Shown here: positions 9,340 to 17,235 of the stretch, piece by piece
How the letters are laid out: every line of letters starts with the position of its first letter
Position numbering within the stretch: position 1 is the first letter of the stretch
The notes under the pieces: generated by a model
The model's input: only the letters and a program-made list of their open reading frames with translations
What the model was told of the DNA's origin: nothing
Databases searched by the model: none
Made by a program: the position numbers and the translations under genes
Origin: Clostridia bacterium
Lineage (GTDB): Bacteria > Bacillota > Clostridia > Christensenellales > Borkfalkiaceae
Direction: 5' to 3'
Length of the DNA: 64,000 bases
Assembly: GCA_013316055.1 (NCBI GenBank)
Contig: WSNM01000001.1
Location: 53,689-117,688 of the forward strand

Positions 9340-9840
9340 ATGGCGCAATCGGTTTTTATATTTTTGATATGCCTTTTATGCGGCGTTATAAGCGGCGTTG
9401 TGTACGACGTTCTGTATACCGCAAGGTGTATAGTCTGCGGCATAGAAAAAACCGCTTACACCGCAAAGGACAGAATTTTTATCATAATTTCCGATATAAT
9501 TTATTGCCTTGTGTTTGCCGCGGGCTTTATTTTTGTGTCGGTTATGTTCGATTTTACCTCGCTTCGGCTGTATATGCTGATAGGCTGTGTGCTCGGCGCA
9601 CTGATATATTTAAAAAGTTTCCATACAATCGTTGCATTTCTCGTAAAAAAAGTGTATAATGCCGTTAGTATAACAAAGCAGAAAAGGAAGGCAGAAGTTG
9701 AGCGAACTGAAGAAAAACCGCATAGCCGCCGCCGTAACGGTAAACGTAATAATACTGATAGTAATCCTCGCCGTCGCCGCCGTTTATACCATGGCGCAGG
9801 TCGTTATAAAGGCAAAGCAGGAAAAAGCGCTGAGGGCTGA
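9340..9840 (+). CDS. yabQ: Spore cortex biosynthesis protein YabQ
   Basis: Membrane protein of the YabQ family. Hydrophobic helices are visible around residues 4-25, 48-70 and 74-92 (SVFIFLICLLCGVISGVVYDVLY; IIISDIIYCLVFAAGFIFVSVMF). It starts 4 bp after yabP with no clear ribosome binding site, suggesting translational coupling. The last 45 or so residues are Arg-rich and overlap the divIC coding region out of frame by 143 bp. That tail may be real or may follow a lost stop codon. The transmembrane part is convincing; the C-terminal extent is uncertain. Confidence 0.8.
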   Translation: MAQSVFIFLICLLCGVISGVVYDVLYTARCIVCGIEKTAYTAKDRIFIIISDIIYCLVFAAGFIFVSVMFDFTSLRLYMLIGCVLGALIYLKSFHTIVAFLVKKVYNAVSITKQKRKAEVERTEEKPHSRRRNGKRNNTDSNPRRRRRLYHGAGRYKGKAGKSAEG

Positions 9841-9967
9841 AATAGCAAGGTATAAGCAGCTGATTGAGGAGGGCGAAAAAACGCTCGAGGATTTGCAGTC
9901 TGACAGTCATCTTCTGTATCTTGCGCTTTTAAACGGCTGGGTTTTTCAGTCGGATACGGGTAATTAA
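9698..9967 (+). CDS. divIC: Septum formation initiator DivIC/FtsB family
   Basis: 89-residue bitopic division protein. A short cytosolic N-terminus (SELKKNR) precedes a membrane helix (about 9-32, AAAVTVNVIILIVILAVAAVYTM), then a coiled-coil (KAKQEKALRAEIARYKQLIEEGEKTLEDLQ). Start is TTG at 9698, preceded by AAAAGGAAGG with good spacing. DivIC with FtsL forms part of the divisome that activates septal peptidoglycan synthesis. Order after yabP-yabQ matches Bacillus. Its 5' half lies inside the yabQ reading frame. Confidence 0.85.
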   Translation: MSELKKNRIAAAVTVNVIILIVILAVAAVYTMAQVVIKAKQEKALRAEIARYKQLIEEGEKTLEDLQSDSHLLYLALLNGWVFQSDTGN

Positions 9968-9975
9968 GCTTTATT

Positions 9976-10839
9976 ATGAAAATTTCCGCAATAGATATCG
10001 GTTCCAATTCCGTCCGCCTTGCACTTGTGTCGGACGGAAAAACTTTATATAAGCGTATCCGGACAACCCGTTTGGGCGAGGGCCTGTCATTTTCAGGCTC
10101 AATGAAGGACGAGGCAATCGAGCGCACCGCGCTTGCCGTTGCCGATTTTGTCAACTGTGCAAAAGCCGAAAAAACGGACAAGCTATATGCGTTTGCAACA
10201 GCCGCTGTGCGTTCCGCAAGCAATAAAGCGCAGTTTTTAGCGCGGGTGAAAGAGCTTTGCGGTTTAGAAATAGACGTAATAAGCGGCGAAACCGAGGCAA
10301 AAATAGGCATTTTGGGCGCGCTCGGCAATAACGACGGAGGAATAATCGACGTAGGCGGCGCCAGCACCGAGGTTACCTTCCGTGCCGGCGGAAGAACAGT
10401 TTATTCCAAGAGCGTAAACGTTGGTACTGTGCGTCTTTTCGACCTTGCCGCGCGCAACAAGCAACAGCTTTTGCGGATAATTTCCGAAAAAATTGAAGAA
10501 TACGATGAATTTTCGGCGGAAAACGTCAATATGCGTGCAATCGGCGGCACGGCAACAAGGCTTGCCGCAATCAAGCATAATCTTTTGCAGTACACACCGG
10601 ATGTTACCGACGGCACGAATTTCACCGTTGGCGAGCTTGAAAAATACGCCGACGGACTTCTTTCAACGCCGGTGGAAATAATCCGCGCAAACACTATATG
10701 CTCAGCATCGGCAGAGGTTATAGGCGGCGGCTGTCTGTTGCTTGCCGAAATTATGAAAAAGTTTAAAATAAAAAGCCTTACCGTGTCGGAAAGGGACAAT
10801 TTGGAAGGCTATATAATTTACAAAGAGGGCGCGCTATGA
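9976..10839 (+). CDS. Ppx/GppA-family phosphatase (exopolyphosphatase-like)
   Basis: ASKHA-fold enzyme that hydrolyses polyphosphate or pppGpp. 287 aa, the short form with only the two catalytic lobes. Motifs: AIDIGSNSVRLALV (phosphate 1), DVIGSGETEAKIG region, DVGGASTEVTF (phosphate 2) and AIGGTATRLAAI near residue 180. It starts 8 bp after divIC and overlaps the following protease-like gene by 4 bp. Sequence cannot separate exopolyphosphatase from guanosine pentaphosphatase activity. Confidence 0.85.
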   Translation: MKISAIDIGSNSVRLALVSDGKTLYKRIRTTRLGEGLSFSGSMKDEAIERTALAVADFVNCAKAEKTDKLYAFATAAVRSASNKAQFLARVKELCGLEIDVISGETEAKIGILGALGNNDGGIIDVGGASTEVTFRAGGRTVYSKSVNVGTVRLFDLAARNKQQLLRIISEKIEEYDEFSAENVNMRAIGGTATRLAAIKHNLLQYTPDVTDGTNFTVGELEKYADGLLSTPVEIIRANTICSASAEVIGGGCLLLAEIMKKFKIKSLTVSERDNLEGYIIYKEGAL

Positions 10840-11546
10840 AAAAGCTTACAATAGCTCTTGCCACAGTCTTAGCTGTGCTGTCTGCGGGACTGCTTGGCTG
10901 GATTTTCTGGCTTGAATACGGGCTTTACTCCATAGCGGTGTGGGCGGCAATGTTGGTCGCGTTGCCTTTTTCAAGCCTGTTGCACGAGCTCGGTCATATG
11001 CTTTGCGGCGCAATGTGCAAAATTAAGGCTGTGCCTAAATTTAAGCTTTTCGGCTCGTCAAGCTGTAAAATTATCCCCAAAACCGACAAAAATTTAAGGC
11101 GCAAAATAATGTTTACCGCTTGCGGCGGGCTTATAATAAACGCGTTGCTGTTTATTATTGGAATAGTCGCGCTGTATGTCGATATTATTCCCGTATGGCT
11201 GGCATTGCTTGTGCCGTCAAACGTCTATCTTTATATAATGAACGCTATGCCCGTCGAATTTAACGCCAAAACCGACGGACGGATATTTTGGGAGCTGTTA
11301 AGCTTAAACGACAATGCAAAGGTAATGCTTGCCGTGCTGACGGTGCAATCGCAGGTTTTAAACGGAAAACCGATAGCAGAGGTTGACGAACAGCTTCTTT
11401 TCGGCGTTCCGCAGATTATCGAAAGCGAAGAAAGCTTTATTGCGCTGACCGAACTAAGATACGAATATTTCAAAGCCAAGGGCGAAACGGCGCAAGCGGA
11501 AAAATACAAAGCGCGTTTTGAAGAGCTTAAAAAAGAATATCTGTAA
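10836..11546 (+). CDS. M50-like membrane zinc metalloprotease
   Basis: 236-residue membrane protein with a HELGH zinc site (LLHELGHMLCG, about residues 49-60) in a hydrophobic setting, as in site-2 proteases and SpoIVFB. Further helices lie around 8-45, 90-125 and 128-140. The segment NAMPVEFNAKTDGRIFWEL holds a plausible third zinc ligand (N-x-x-P...D-G pattern of M50 enzymes). The C-terminal 70 residues are helical and soluble. Substrate unknown. The location after divIC and ppx does not prove a role in sporulation. Confidence 0.72.
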   Translation: MKKLTIALATVLAVLSAGLLGWIFWLEYGLYSIAVWAAMLVALPFSSLLHELGHMLCGAMCKIKAVPKFKLFGSSSCKIIPKTDKNLRRKIMFTACGGLIINALLFIIGIVALYVDIIPVWLALLVPSNVYLYIMNAMPVEFNAKTDGRIFWELLSLNDNAKVMLAVLTVQSQVLNGKPIAEVDEQLLFGVPQIIESEESFIALTELRYEYFKAKGETAQAEKYKARFEELKKEYL

Positions 11547-11556
11547 ATAAATATTA

Positions 11557-11593
11557 ACGCTGTGGGCGGTGCTTAAAGCACCGCCCACAGCGT
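11557..11593. terminator. Bidirectional terminator hairpin
   Basis: A perfect 17-bp stem with a 3-base loop, centred on GGGCGGTGCT TAA AGCACCGCCC. It separates the plus-strand protease gene from the minus-strand zinc-ribbon ORF. T-tracts are weak on both sides, but stem strength is high. Confidence 0.75.
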
Positions 11594-11598
11594 ATTAA

Positions 11599-11754
11599 TC
11601 AGCTTATTCTGTAAAGCCTTCCAAAGCAGTGCGGGCAAACTCTGCCCCACAATTCCGCCTTGACCTTGCATACATGGTTGCCGCAGCTTCCGCACTCGAA
11701 AAACTCTTCAAAATCCGTAAAATTTTTGTCTTTTCCGCAATTGAAATTATTCAT
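11599..11754 (-). CDS. Small zinc-ribbon protein, hypothetical
   Basis: About 51 residues (60 if the upstream ATG at 11781 is used). Two Cys pairs, CGSC and CPHC, are spaced about 20 residues apart, as in a rubredoxin-like zinc ribbon. An Asp/Glu/Phe-rich N-terminus (NFTDFEEFFEC) precedes them. No clear ribosome binding site precedes either start. It lies alone between a terminator and the gyrB promoter. The Cys pairs argue that it is real, but the function is unknown. Confidence 0.45.
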   Translation of the reverse strand: MNNFNCGKDKNFTDFEEFFECGSCGNHVCKVKAELWGRVCPHCFGRLYRIS

Positions 11755-11815
11755 AAAACAAGTATGTAAATTTATAAGCATTTAATACAAAAACTGAAAA
11801 ATTCAATTCAATGGC

Positions 11816-11844
11816 TTTACTTTGATTATATAATATGGTATAAT
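11816..11844 (+). promoter_or_regulatory. Probable gyrB-gyrA promoter
   Basis: -35 TTTACT (11816-11821), 17-bp spacer and -10 TATAAT (11839-11844). A second TATAAT overlaps at 11829-11834. The start codon is 47 bases downstream behind a GAGGT site. Sigma-A type by consensus. Confidence 0.6.
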
Positions 11845-11890
11845 AAAATAAAACTTCAAGCATTGAAAAATTTTTTCAAAGAGGTACATT

Positions 11891-13819
11891 ATGCCCCATA
11901 AAACCGAAGGCAATTACGACGCGAATTCACTGCGCGCCCTCAAAGGGTTAGAGCCGGTGCGCGAGCATCCAGGCATGTATATCGGCCCTACCGACGAAAA
12001 GGGTCTGCACTGCCTTGTAAGAGAGGTTATCGACAACTCAATCGACGAAGCGCTTGCAGGCTATTGCGATACTATCAACGTGGTCATAACCGAGGACGGC
12101 TCCTGCTCCGTTCGGGACAACGGCCGCGGCATTCCCACGGGAATCAACAGCGAGGAGGGTATAAGCGGAGTAGAGCTTGCGCTTACAAACCTCAACGCAG
12201 GCGGTAAATTCGGCGGCGGCAACAAAGCGGGCGGTTACAAAATTTCTTCCGGTCTGCACGGCGTGGGCGTTTCATGCGTCAACGCGCTTTCCGATACGCT
12301 TATTGCAGAGGTCTGCCAGAACGGTCATATCCACCGTCAGGTCTACCATTGCGGTATTCCCGAAGAGCCGCTTAAAATCGTCGGCGATACCGAGGCTACG
12401 GGCACAACCATAACCTTCCACCCCGACGCAACCATTCTCGAAACGGTTGACTTCAATTACGATACCCTAAAAACCCTTTTAAGAGAGCTTTCCTATCTTA
12501 ATAAAGGCTTAACGCTAACTCTTTCCGACTTCCGCGGCGAGAAGGAACGTCACGACAGCTTCTGCTACGAGGGCGGCGTCGTTCACTTTATCGAGGACAT
12601 AAACAAGGGCAAGCAAACGCTGTTTGAAAGGCCCGTCTACTTCGAGGACAGCGAGGGCGACGATAAATTTCTCGAAATCGCTATCCAATATAACGACAGC
12701 TATTCAGAGCAGATTTTCCCCTTCTCCAACAATATCCGCCAGCCCGACGGCGGCACTCACCTCGACGGCTTTAAGGCGGCTTTGACAAAGGTCATAAACG
12801 ATGCAGGCAGACGGCTTAACATTTTAAAGGACAGCGAAAAGCTTTCGGGCGACGACGTGCGCGAGGGTATTACCGCAGTCGTTTCGGTAAAAATCGCAGA
12901 CGCGCAGTACGAAAGTCAGACAAAGTCAAAGCTCTGCTCCACCTATGTAAGGGGCTTTGTGCAGAAGGCGGTAACCGAAAAATTCGGCACCTACCTCGAA
13001 GAGCACCCCACCGAAACGCGAGAGCTGATTATGCGCTGTATCACCGCGCAAAGGGCAAGGGAGGCGGCAAGGCTCGCCCGCGAGGAAACTCACCGCAAGG
13101 GCGTTTTCGAAAGCGCTAAGCTCCCCGGCAAGCTTGCGGACTGCTCCGACAAGCGTCCCGAGCTTTGCGAAATTTATATAGTCGAGGGCGACAGCGCGGG
13201 CGGCACGGCTAAGCAGGGGCGCGATAGACGCTTTCAGGCAATCTTGCCGCTCAGGGGCAAAATTCTCAATGTTGAAAAGGTTCGCATAAACCGCGCACTC
13301 GAAAACGAGGAAATCAAAGCCATGATTACCGCATTCGGCTGCGGAATGCTTGAAAACTTTGACGAAAGCAAGCTGCGCTACGACAGAATTATAATAATGA
13401 CCGATGCGGACGTAGACGGCTCGCATATAAGAATACTGCTTTTAACCTTCTTTTACCGCTATATGCGCCCGCTTGTGGAAAACGGCCACGTTTACGCGGC
13501 TCAGCCGCCACTCTATAAGGTTGTCGGCAAGGGCGTGCCCGAGGACACCTATCTTTACGACGATAAGGCGCTCGAAGAATTCAGAAAATCGTTCGACGGC
13601 AAATTCACCCTCCAACGCTTTAAGGGTCTTGGAGAAATGGACAAGGAACAGCTGTGGAACACCACAATGGACCCCGCAAGGCGCACGCTTGTAAGAATAA
13701 GCGTGGAGGACGCAGTTGAAGCCGACAGACTTTTCTCGCTTTTAATGGGCGACCAGCCCGAGCTGCGCAGACAGTTTATAGAAGAGAACGCAAAGCTTGT
13801 CGAAGAGCTGGATATTTAA
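11891..13819 (+). CDS. gyrB: DNA gyrase subunit B
   Basis: ATPase subunit of gyrase, 642 aa (the short Gram-positive length). GHKL motifs: VIDNSIDEALAG (Mg-binding Asn/Glu), DNGRGIPTGI, SSGLHGVGVSCVNALS. Toprim domain: EGDSAGGTAKQGRDRRFQAI, ILPLRGKILNVEK and the metal-binding DADVDGSHI. The GyrB tail RFKGLGEMDKEQLW is present. Adjacent gyrA, 15 bp downstream, supports gyrase rather than topoisomerase IV. Ribosome binding site AGAGGT precedes the ATG. Confidence 0.96.
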   Translation: MPHKTEGNYDANSLRALKGLEPVREHPGMYIGPTDEKGLHCLVREVIDNSIDEALAGYCDTINVVITEDGSCSVRDNGRGIPTGINSEEGISGVELALTNLNAGGKFGGGNKAGGYKISSGLHGVGVSCVNALSDTLIAEVCQNGHIHRQVYHCGIPEEPLKIVGDTEATGTTITFHPDATILETVDFNYDTLKTLLRELSYLNKGLTLTLSDFRGEKERHDSFCYEGGVVHFIEDINKGKQTLFERPVYFEDSEGDDKFLEIAIQYNDSYSEQIFPFSNNIRQPDGGTHLDGFKAALTKVINDAGRRLNILKDSEKLSGDDVREGITAVVSVKIADAQYESQTKSKLCSTYVRGFVQKAVTEKFGTYLEEHPTETRELIMRCITAQRAREAARLAREETHRKGVFESAKLPGKLADCSDKRPELCEIYIVEGDSAGGTAKQGRDRRFQAILPLRGKILNVEKVRINRALENEEIKAMITAFGCGMLENFDESKLRYDRIIIMTDADVDGSHIRILLLTFFYRYMRPLVENGHVYAAQPPLYKVVGKGVPEDTYLYDDKALEEFRKSFDGKFTLQRFKGLGEMDKEQLWNTTMDPARRTLVRISVEDAVEADRLFSLLMGDQPELRRQFIEENAKLVEELDI

Positions 13820-13833
13820 GGAGAGCTTAAAAA

Positions 13834-16410
13834 ATGGCTAAATCAAAAAAAGAAACCAGTCCCGAGCTGACTGAAGAATTCAAGCGCACGCTTGAAATGA
13901 CGAAGCTCCTCGACAGAGAGGTTGACGAAGAGCTTAAAAAATCGTTTATAGCCTATGCAATGGCGGTCAACGTATCCCGCGCAATACCCGACGTAAGGGA
14001 CGGCTTAAAGCCCGTCCACCGCAGAATACTCTATTCCATGCACGAGTTGGGCTTGTATAACGATAAGCCCTTCCGTAAATGCGCGCGTATCGTCGGTGAT
14101 TGTATGGGTAAATATCACCCCCACGGCGACAGCTCGGTTTACGACGCGCTGGTCAGACTTGCGCAGGACTTTTCAATCAACTTTCCTCTTGTGGAAGGCC
14201 ACGGCAACTTCGGCTCGGTCGACGGCGACCCCGCCGCGGCAATGCGTTATACCGAGGCAAGGCTTTCAAAGCTCTCTGCGGAAATGCTCCGCGATTTGGA
14301 TAAGGAAACTATAGACTTTTACCCGACCTTCGACGATACGGGCATGCAGCCCTCCGTTTTACCCTCGCGCTTTCCCAATTTGCTTGTAAACGGCTCGGAC
14401 GGTATAGCGGTAGGTATGGCAACCAACATTCCCCCGCACAACCTCGGCGAATGTATTGACGGCGTAATCGCTTTAATCGAAAATCCCGATATAGACGTTG
14501 ACGGGCTTATGGAATACATTACCGCCCCCGACTTCCCTACGGGTGCGCTGATTATGGGCAGAAGCGGCATAAAAAAGGCTTACAGAACGGGCAGAGGCAG
14601 CATAATTATCCGCTCCCGTTGCGAGATTGAGGAATATCAAAGCGGCAACCAGACGCGCACGCGCATAATAGTTACCGAAATTCCCTATCAGGTAAACAAG
14701 GCAAAGCTTATAGAAAGCATAGCCGACCTTGTCAAAAACAAGAAAATAGAGGGCATTGCGGACATACGCGAGGAATCCGACCGCGACGGTATGCGTATCG
14801 TTGTGGAAATAAAAAAGGACGCAAACGCTCAGGTCGTGTTAAATCTGCTTTACAAGTACACCAATTTGCAGGTTTCCGACGGCATTATAATGCTTGCGCT
14901 TGTAGACGGCACGCCCAAGATTTTAAACCTTAAAGAGTGCCTGTATTACTACCTCGAGCATCAGAAGGAGGTTATCGTCCGCCGTACAAAGTACGATTTG
15001 AACAAGGCGGAGGATAACGCCCACGTTTTGCGCGGACTTGTAATTGCTCAGGCAAGCATTAACGAGGTTGTAGAGGTCTGCAAAAACGCTAAGGACAAGA
15101 GCGACTGCGTTCAAAAGCTTACCGAAAATTTCGCGCTGGACGAAAGGCAGGCGACTGCCGTTGCAGAGCTAAGGCTTTTCAGAATATCCCACCTCGAGGT
15201 CGATAAGCTCACTAACGAGCTTGCGGCTCTGGAAGCGCAGATTGCAGACTTTAAGGACATACTCGCAAACGAGAGCAGAGTGCTTGAAATTATCAAAAAC
15301 GATTTGCTTGAAATCAAGCGCAAATACCCCTCCGAAAGACGTACGGAAATTTCCGTCGATTTCAGCGGCGATATAGAGGACGCAGACCTTATTCCCGTAG
15401 AGCAGGTTGTCGTTTCCATGACGCATACGGGCTACGTCAAGCGCCTTCCCGTTGCCGAATACCGCGCACAGCACCGCGGCGGCAAGGGTATAACGGGACA
15501 CAAACCCAAGGAAGAGGACTTTGTGGAAAAGATGTTCGTCTGCTCCTCGCATGACGATTTGCTTCTGTTCTCGACCTACGGTAAGGTCTACCGCATAAAG
15601 GCGTTCGAAATTCCCGAAGCGGCGCGCACGGCACGCGGCAGAGCAATGGTCAATCTCGTGCAGATTGCGCAGGACGAAAAGGTAACAAACATAATTCCCG
15701 TGCCCGAGGGCGCGCAGGGCTATATAGCCTTTGCAACCAAAAACGGACTTATCAAAAAGACCAGACTTGAAGAATTTGAAAGAATTAACCGCAACGGCAA
15801 AATAGCAATTAAGCTGAACGATGGCGACGGGCTTATTTCCGTGCAGTTCACAACGGGCAGTAACGAGCTTATGATTGCCTCCCGCGCGGGCAAGTGTATC
15901 CGCTTTGACGAAAGCAACGTGCGCTCTATGGGCAGAGATACGGCCGGCGTACGCGCAATGAAGCTTGACGGCGAGGACGACGCGCTTGTCGATTTACTTG
16001 TCGTGGACGAAAATAAGGACGTCTTAACGGTAACAGCAAACGGCTTCGGCAAGCGCAGTAAGATAGAAGATTACCGCGTGCAGGGCAGAGCGGGCAAGGG
16101 CATTAAAGCGGGAACCTTTAACGAGGTAACGGGCGCGCTTGTAAACTTAAAGCAAGTCACTCCCGAAGAGGACGATATAATGATTATCTCCGATGGCGGC
16201 ACGATAATAAGAATGCACTGCTCGGATATCTCCAAATTCGGCAGAGCATCGCGCGGTGTGCGCTTAATGCGCCTTAAGGACGGCGCCGTTGCAACGGTCG
16301 CCATAACCGAGCGCGACGAAGATGCGGAGGCGGTAGCACCCGAAGAAACCGCCGCAGACGTAACCGAAGCGGAAGCCGCAGACGATAACGAAAGCAACAG
16401 CGAAGAATAA
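13834..16410 (+). CDS. gyrA: DNA gyrase subunit A
   Basis: Breakage-reunion subunit, 858 aa. The catalytic Tyr is in [12 protein letters not shown] (residue about 139). The quinolone region [20 protein letters not shown] keeps the Ser and Asp typical of sensitive enzymes. The C-terminal beta-pinwheel contains the GyrA box as QHRGGKG (about residue 547; consensus QRRGGKG), which marks true gyrase rather than ParC. The last 35 residues form an acidic tail ([15 protein letters not shown]). Expressed with gyrB; an AAGGAGAG site precedes the ATG and a strong terminator follows. Confidence 0.96.
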   Translation: MAKSKKETSPELTEEFKRTLEMTKLLDREVDEELKKSFIAYAMAVNVSRAIPDVRDGLKPVHRRILYSMHELGLYNDKPFRKCARIVGDCMGKYHPHGDSSVYDALVRLAQDFSINFPLVEGHGNFGSVDGDPAAAMRYTEARLSKLSAEMLRDLDKETIDFYPTFDDTGMQPSVLPSRFPNLLVNGSDGIAVGMATNIPPHNLGECIDGVIALIENPDIDVDGLMEYITAPDFPTGALIMGRSGIKKAYRTGRGSIIIRSRCEIEEYQSGNQTRTRIIVTEIPYQVNKAKLIESIADLVKNKKIEGIADIREESDRDGMRIVVEIKKDANAQVVLNLLYKYTNLQVSDGIIMLALVDGTPKILNLKECLYYYLEHQKEVIVRRTKYDLNKAEDNAHVLRGLVIAQASINEVVEVCKNAKDKSDCVQKLTENFALDERQATAVAELRLFRISHLEVDKLTNELAALEAQIADFKDILANESRVLEIIKNDLLEIKRKYPSERRTEISVDFSGDIEDADLIPVEQVVVSMTHTGYVKRLPVAEYRAQHRGGKGITGHKPKEEDFVEKMFVCSSHDDLLLFSTYGKVYRIKAFEIPEAARTARGRAMVNLVQIAQDEKVTNIIPVPEGAQGYIAFATKNGLIKKTRLEEFERINRNGKIAIKLNDGDGLISVQFTTGSNELMIASRAGKCIRFDESNVRSMGRDTAGVRAMKLDGEDDALVDLLVVDENKDVLTVTANGFGKRSKIEDYRVQGRAGKGIKAGTFNEVTGALVNLKQVTPEEDDIMIISDGGTIIRMHCSDISKFGRASRGVRLMRLKDGAVATVAITERDEDAEAVAPEETAADVTEAEAADDNESNSEE

Positions 16411-16418
16411 TGCAAATC

Positions 16419-16453
16419 AAAAGCCCCGTGCGCTTTATGCGCACGGGGCTTTT
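16419..16453. terminator. Bidirectional terminator after gyrA
   Basis: Perfect 15-bp stem AAAAGCCCCGTGCGC / GCGCACGGGGCTTTT with loop TTTAT. It serves gyrA on the plus strand and the DUF1963 gene on the minus strand. Confidence 0.9.
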
Positions 16454-16473
16454 CTATATTAAGAACTAAATTT

Positions 16474-17208
16474 TTAACAGCAGTCCCACTCAACAAACGC
16501 GCGGTCGAAATCCAGCTCTTCAAGCGCGTCGAAGGGTATTCCCGCAACAAGTATTCCGCAGTCGCCTATGCAAATTCTGCCGTCAAGCTCACTGTTTATT
16601 TTGAATAGTACAGCGTTTTCCATATACTCGAAGCCGCTCGACTGTTTTGTGTCCGCATGCCCCGCAAAAGTGGCGGCAGGTACGCACTTGTTTATTTCGT
16701 CCGCAATAATATCGCGATAAATATCCATTTTATTATACAGCGACGAAAGCATCATATCGCCGAGCGTCATAAACCTTACGGGTAAAACGCTTACGGCCTT
16801 TTCCGCTTTTAGCTTAAAGGGAGAGGTTACCCATTCGTTTTCGTCGGCAGAGCCGTCGTCCGGCTCATATTCGCCTACGTTGTCATAATATACAACCTTG
16901 TGCGGAGTAGGATATTCTTCCGAATTTTCCGCCATAAATACCTGCAGTATGCCCTTAGTCGGAAAATCAACGGGATAATCTTCAAGCGGTTCCAATCCTT
17001 CGAGATTAAGCTGTATAAACAAGACCATAGGCTTGCCGCTTTTGTCCTTTGGCACGGACGCACCTTTAGGCAAGTAGGGGAACCCGCCCATTTTGCTGTC
17101 CGTTTCGCTCGGTTTTCCCTCAATTGGTATTAGGCTATAGCAAGGCAGCTCGGTTTCTTTCTTATAGCGCTCTATCACTTTAAGGTGTTTTTTGCTTAGT
17201 TTTTCCAT
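16474..17208 (-). CDS. DUF1963 (YwqG-like) cytosolic protein
   Basis: 244 residues with no signal or membrane segment. DUF1963 hallmarks: SKMGGFPYLPKG (first conserved loop), VLFIQLNLEGLEPLEDYP (FxxQxxLxxL), GILQVFMAENSEEYP and the C-terminal VLFKINSELDGRICIGDCGILVAGI. Relatives occur widely in Firmicutes without a proven function. It is the second member in this window, the other being the anchored form at 5486-6580. It lies 28 bp downstream of the P-type ATPase stop on the opposite side of the gyr terminator, in its own short unit with AAAGGAG before the start. Confidence 0.8.
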   Translation of the reverse strand: MEKLSKKHLKVIERYKKETELPCYSLIPIEGKPSETDSKMGGFPYLPKGASVPKDKSGKPMVLFIQLNLEGLEPLEDYPVDFPTKGILQVFMAENSEEYPTPHKVVYYDNVGEYEPDDGSADENEWVTSPFKLKAEKAVSVLPVRFMTLGDMMLSSLYNKMDIYRDIIADEINKCVPAATFAGHADTKQSSGFEYMENAVLFKINSELDGRICIGDCGILVAGIPFDALEELDFDRAFVEWDCC

Positions 17209-17235
17209 TGCATTAATTACTCCTTTTCAGTTTAA

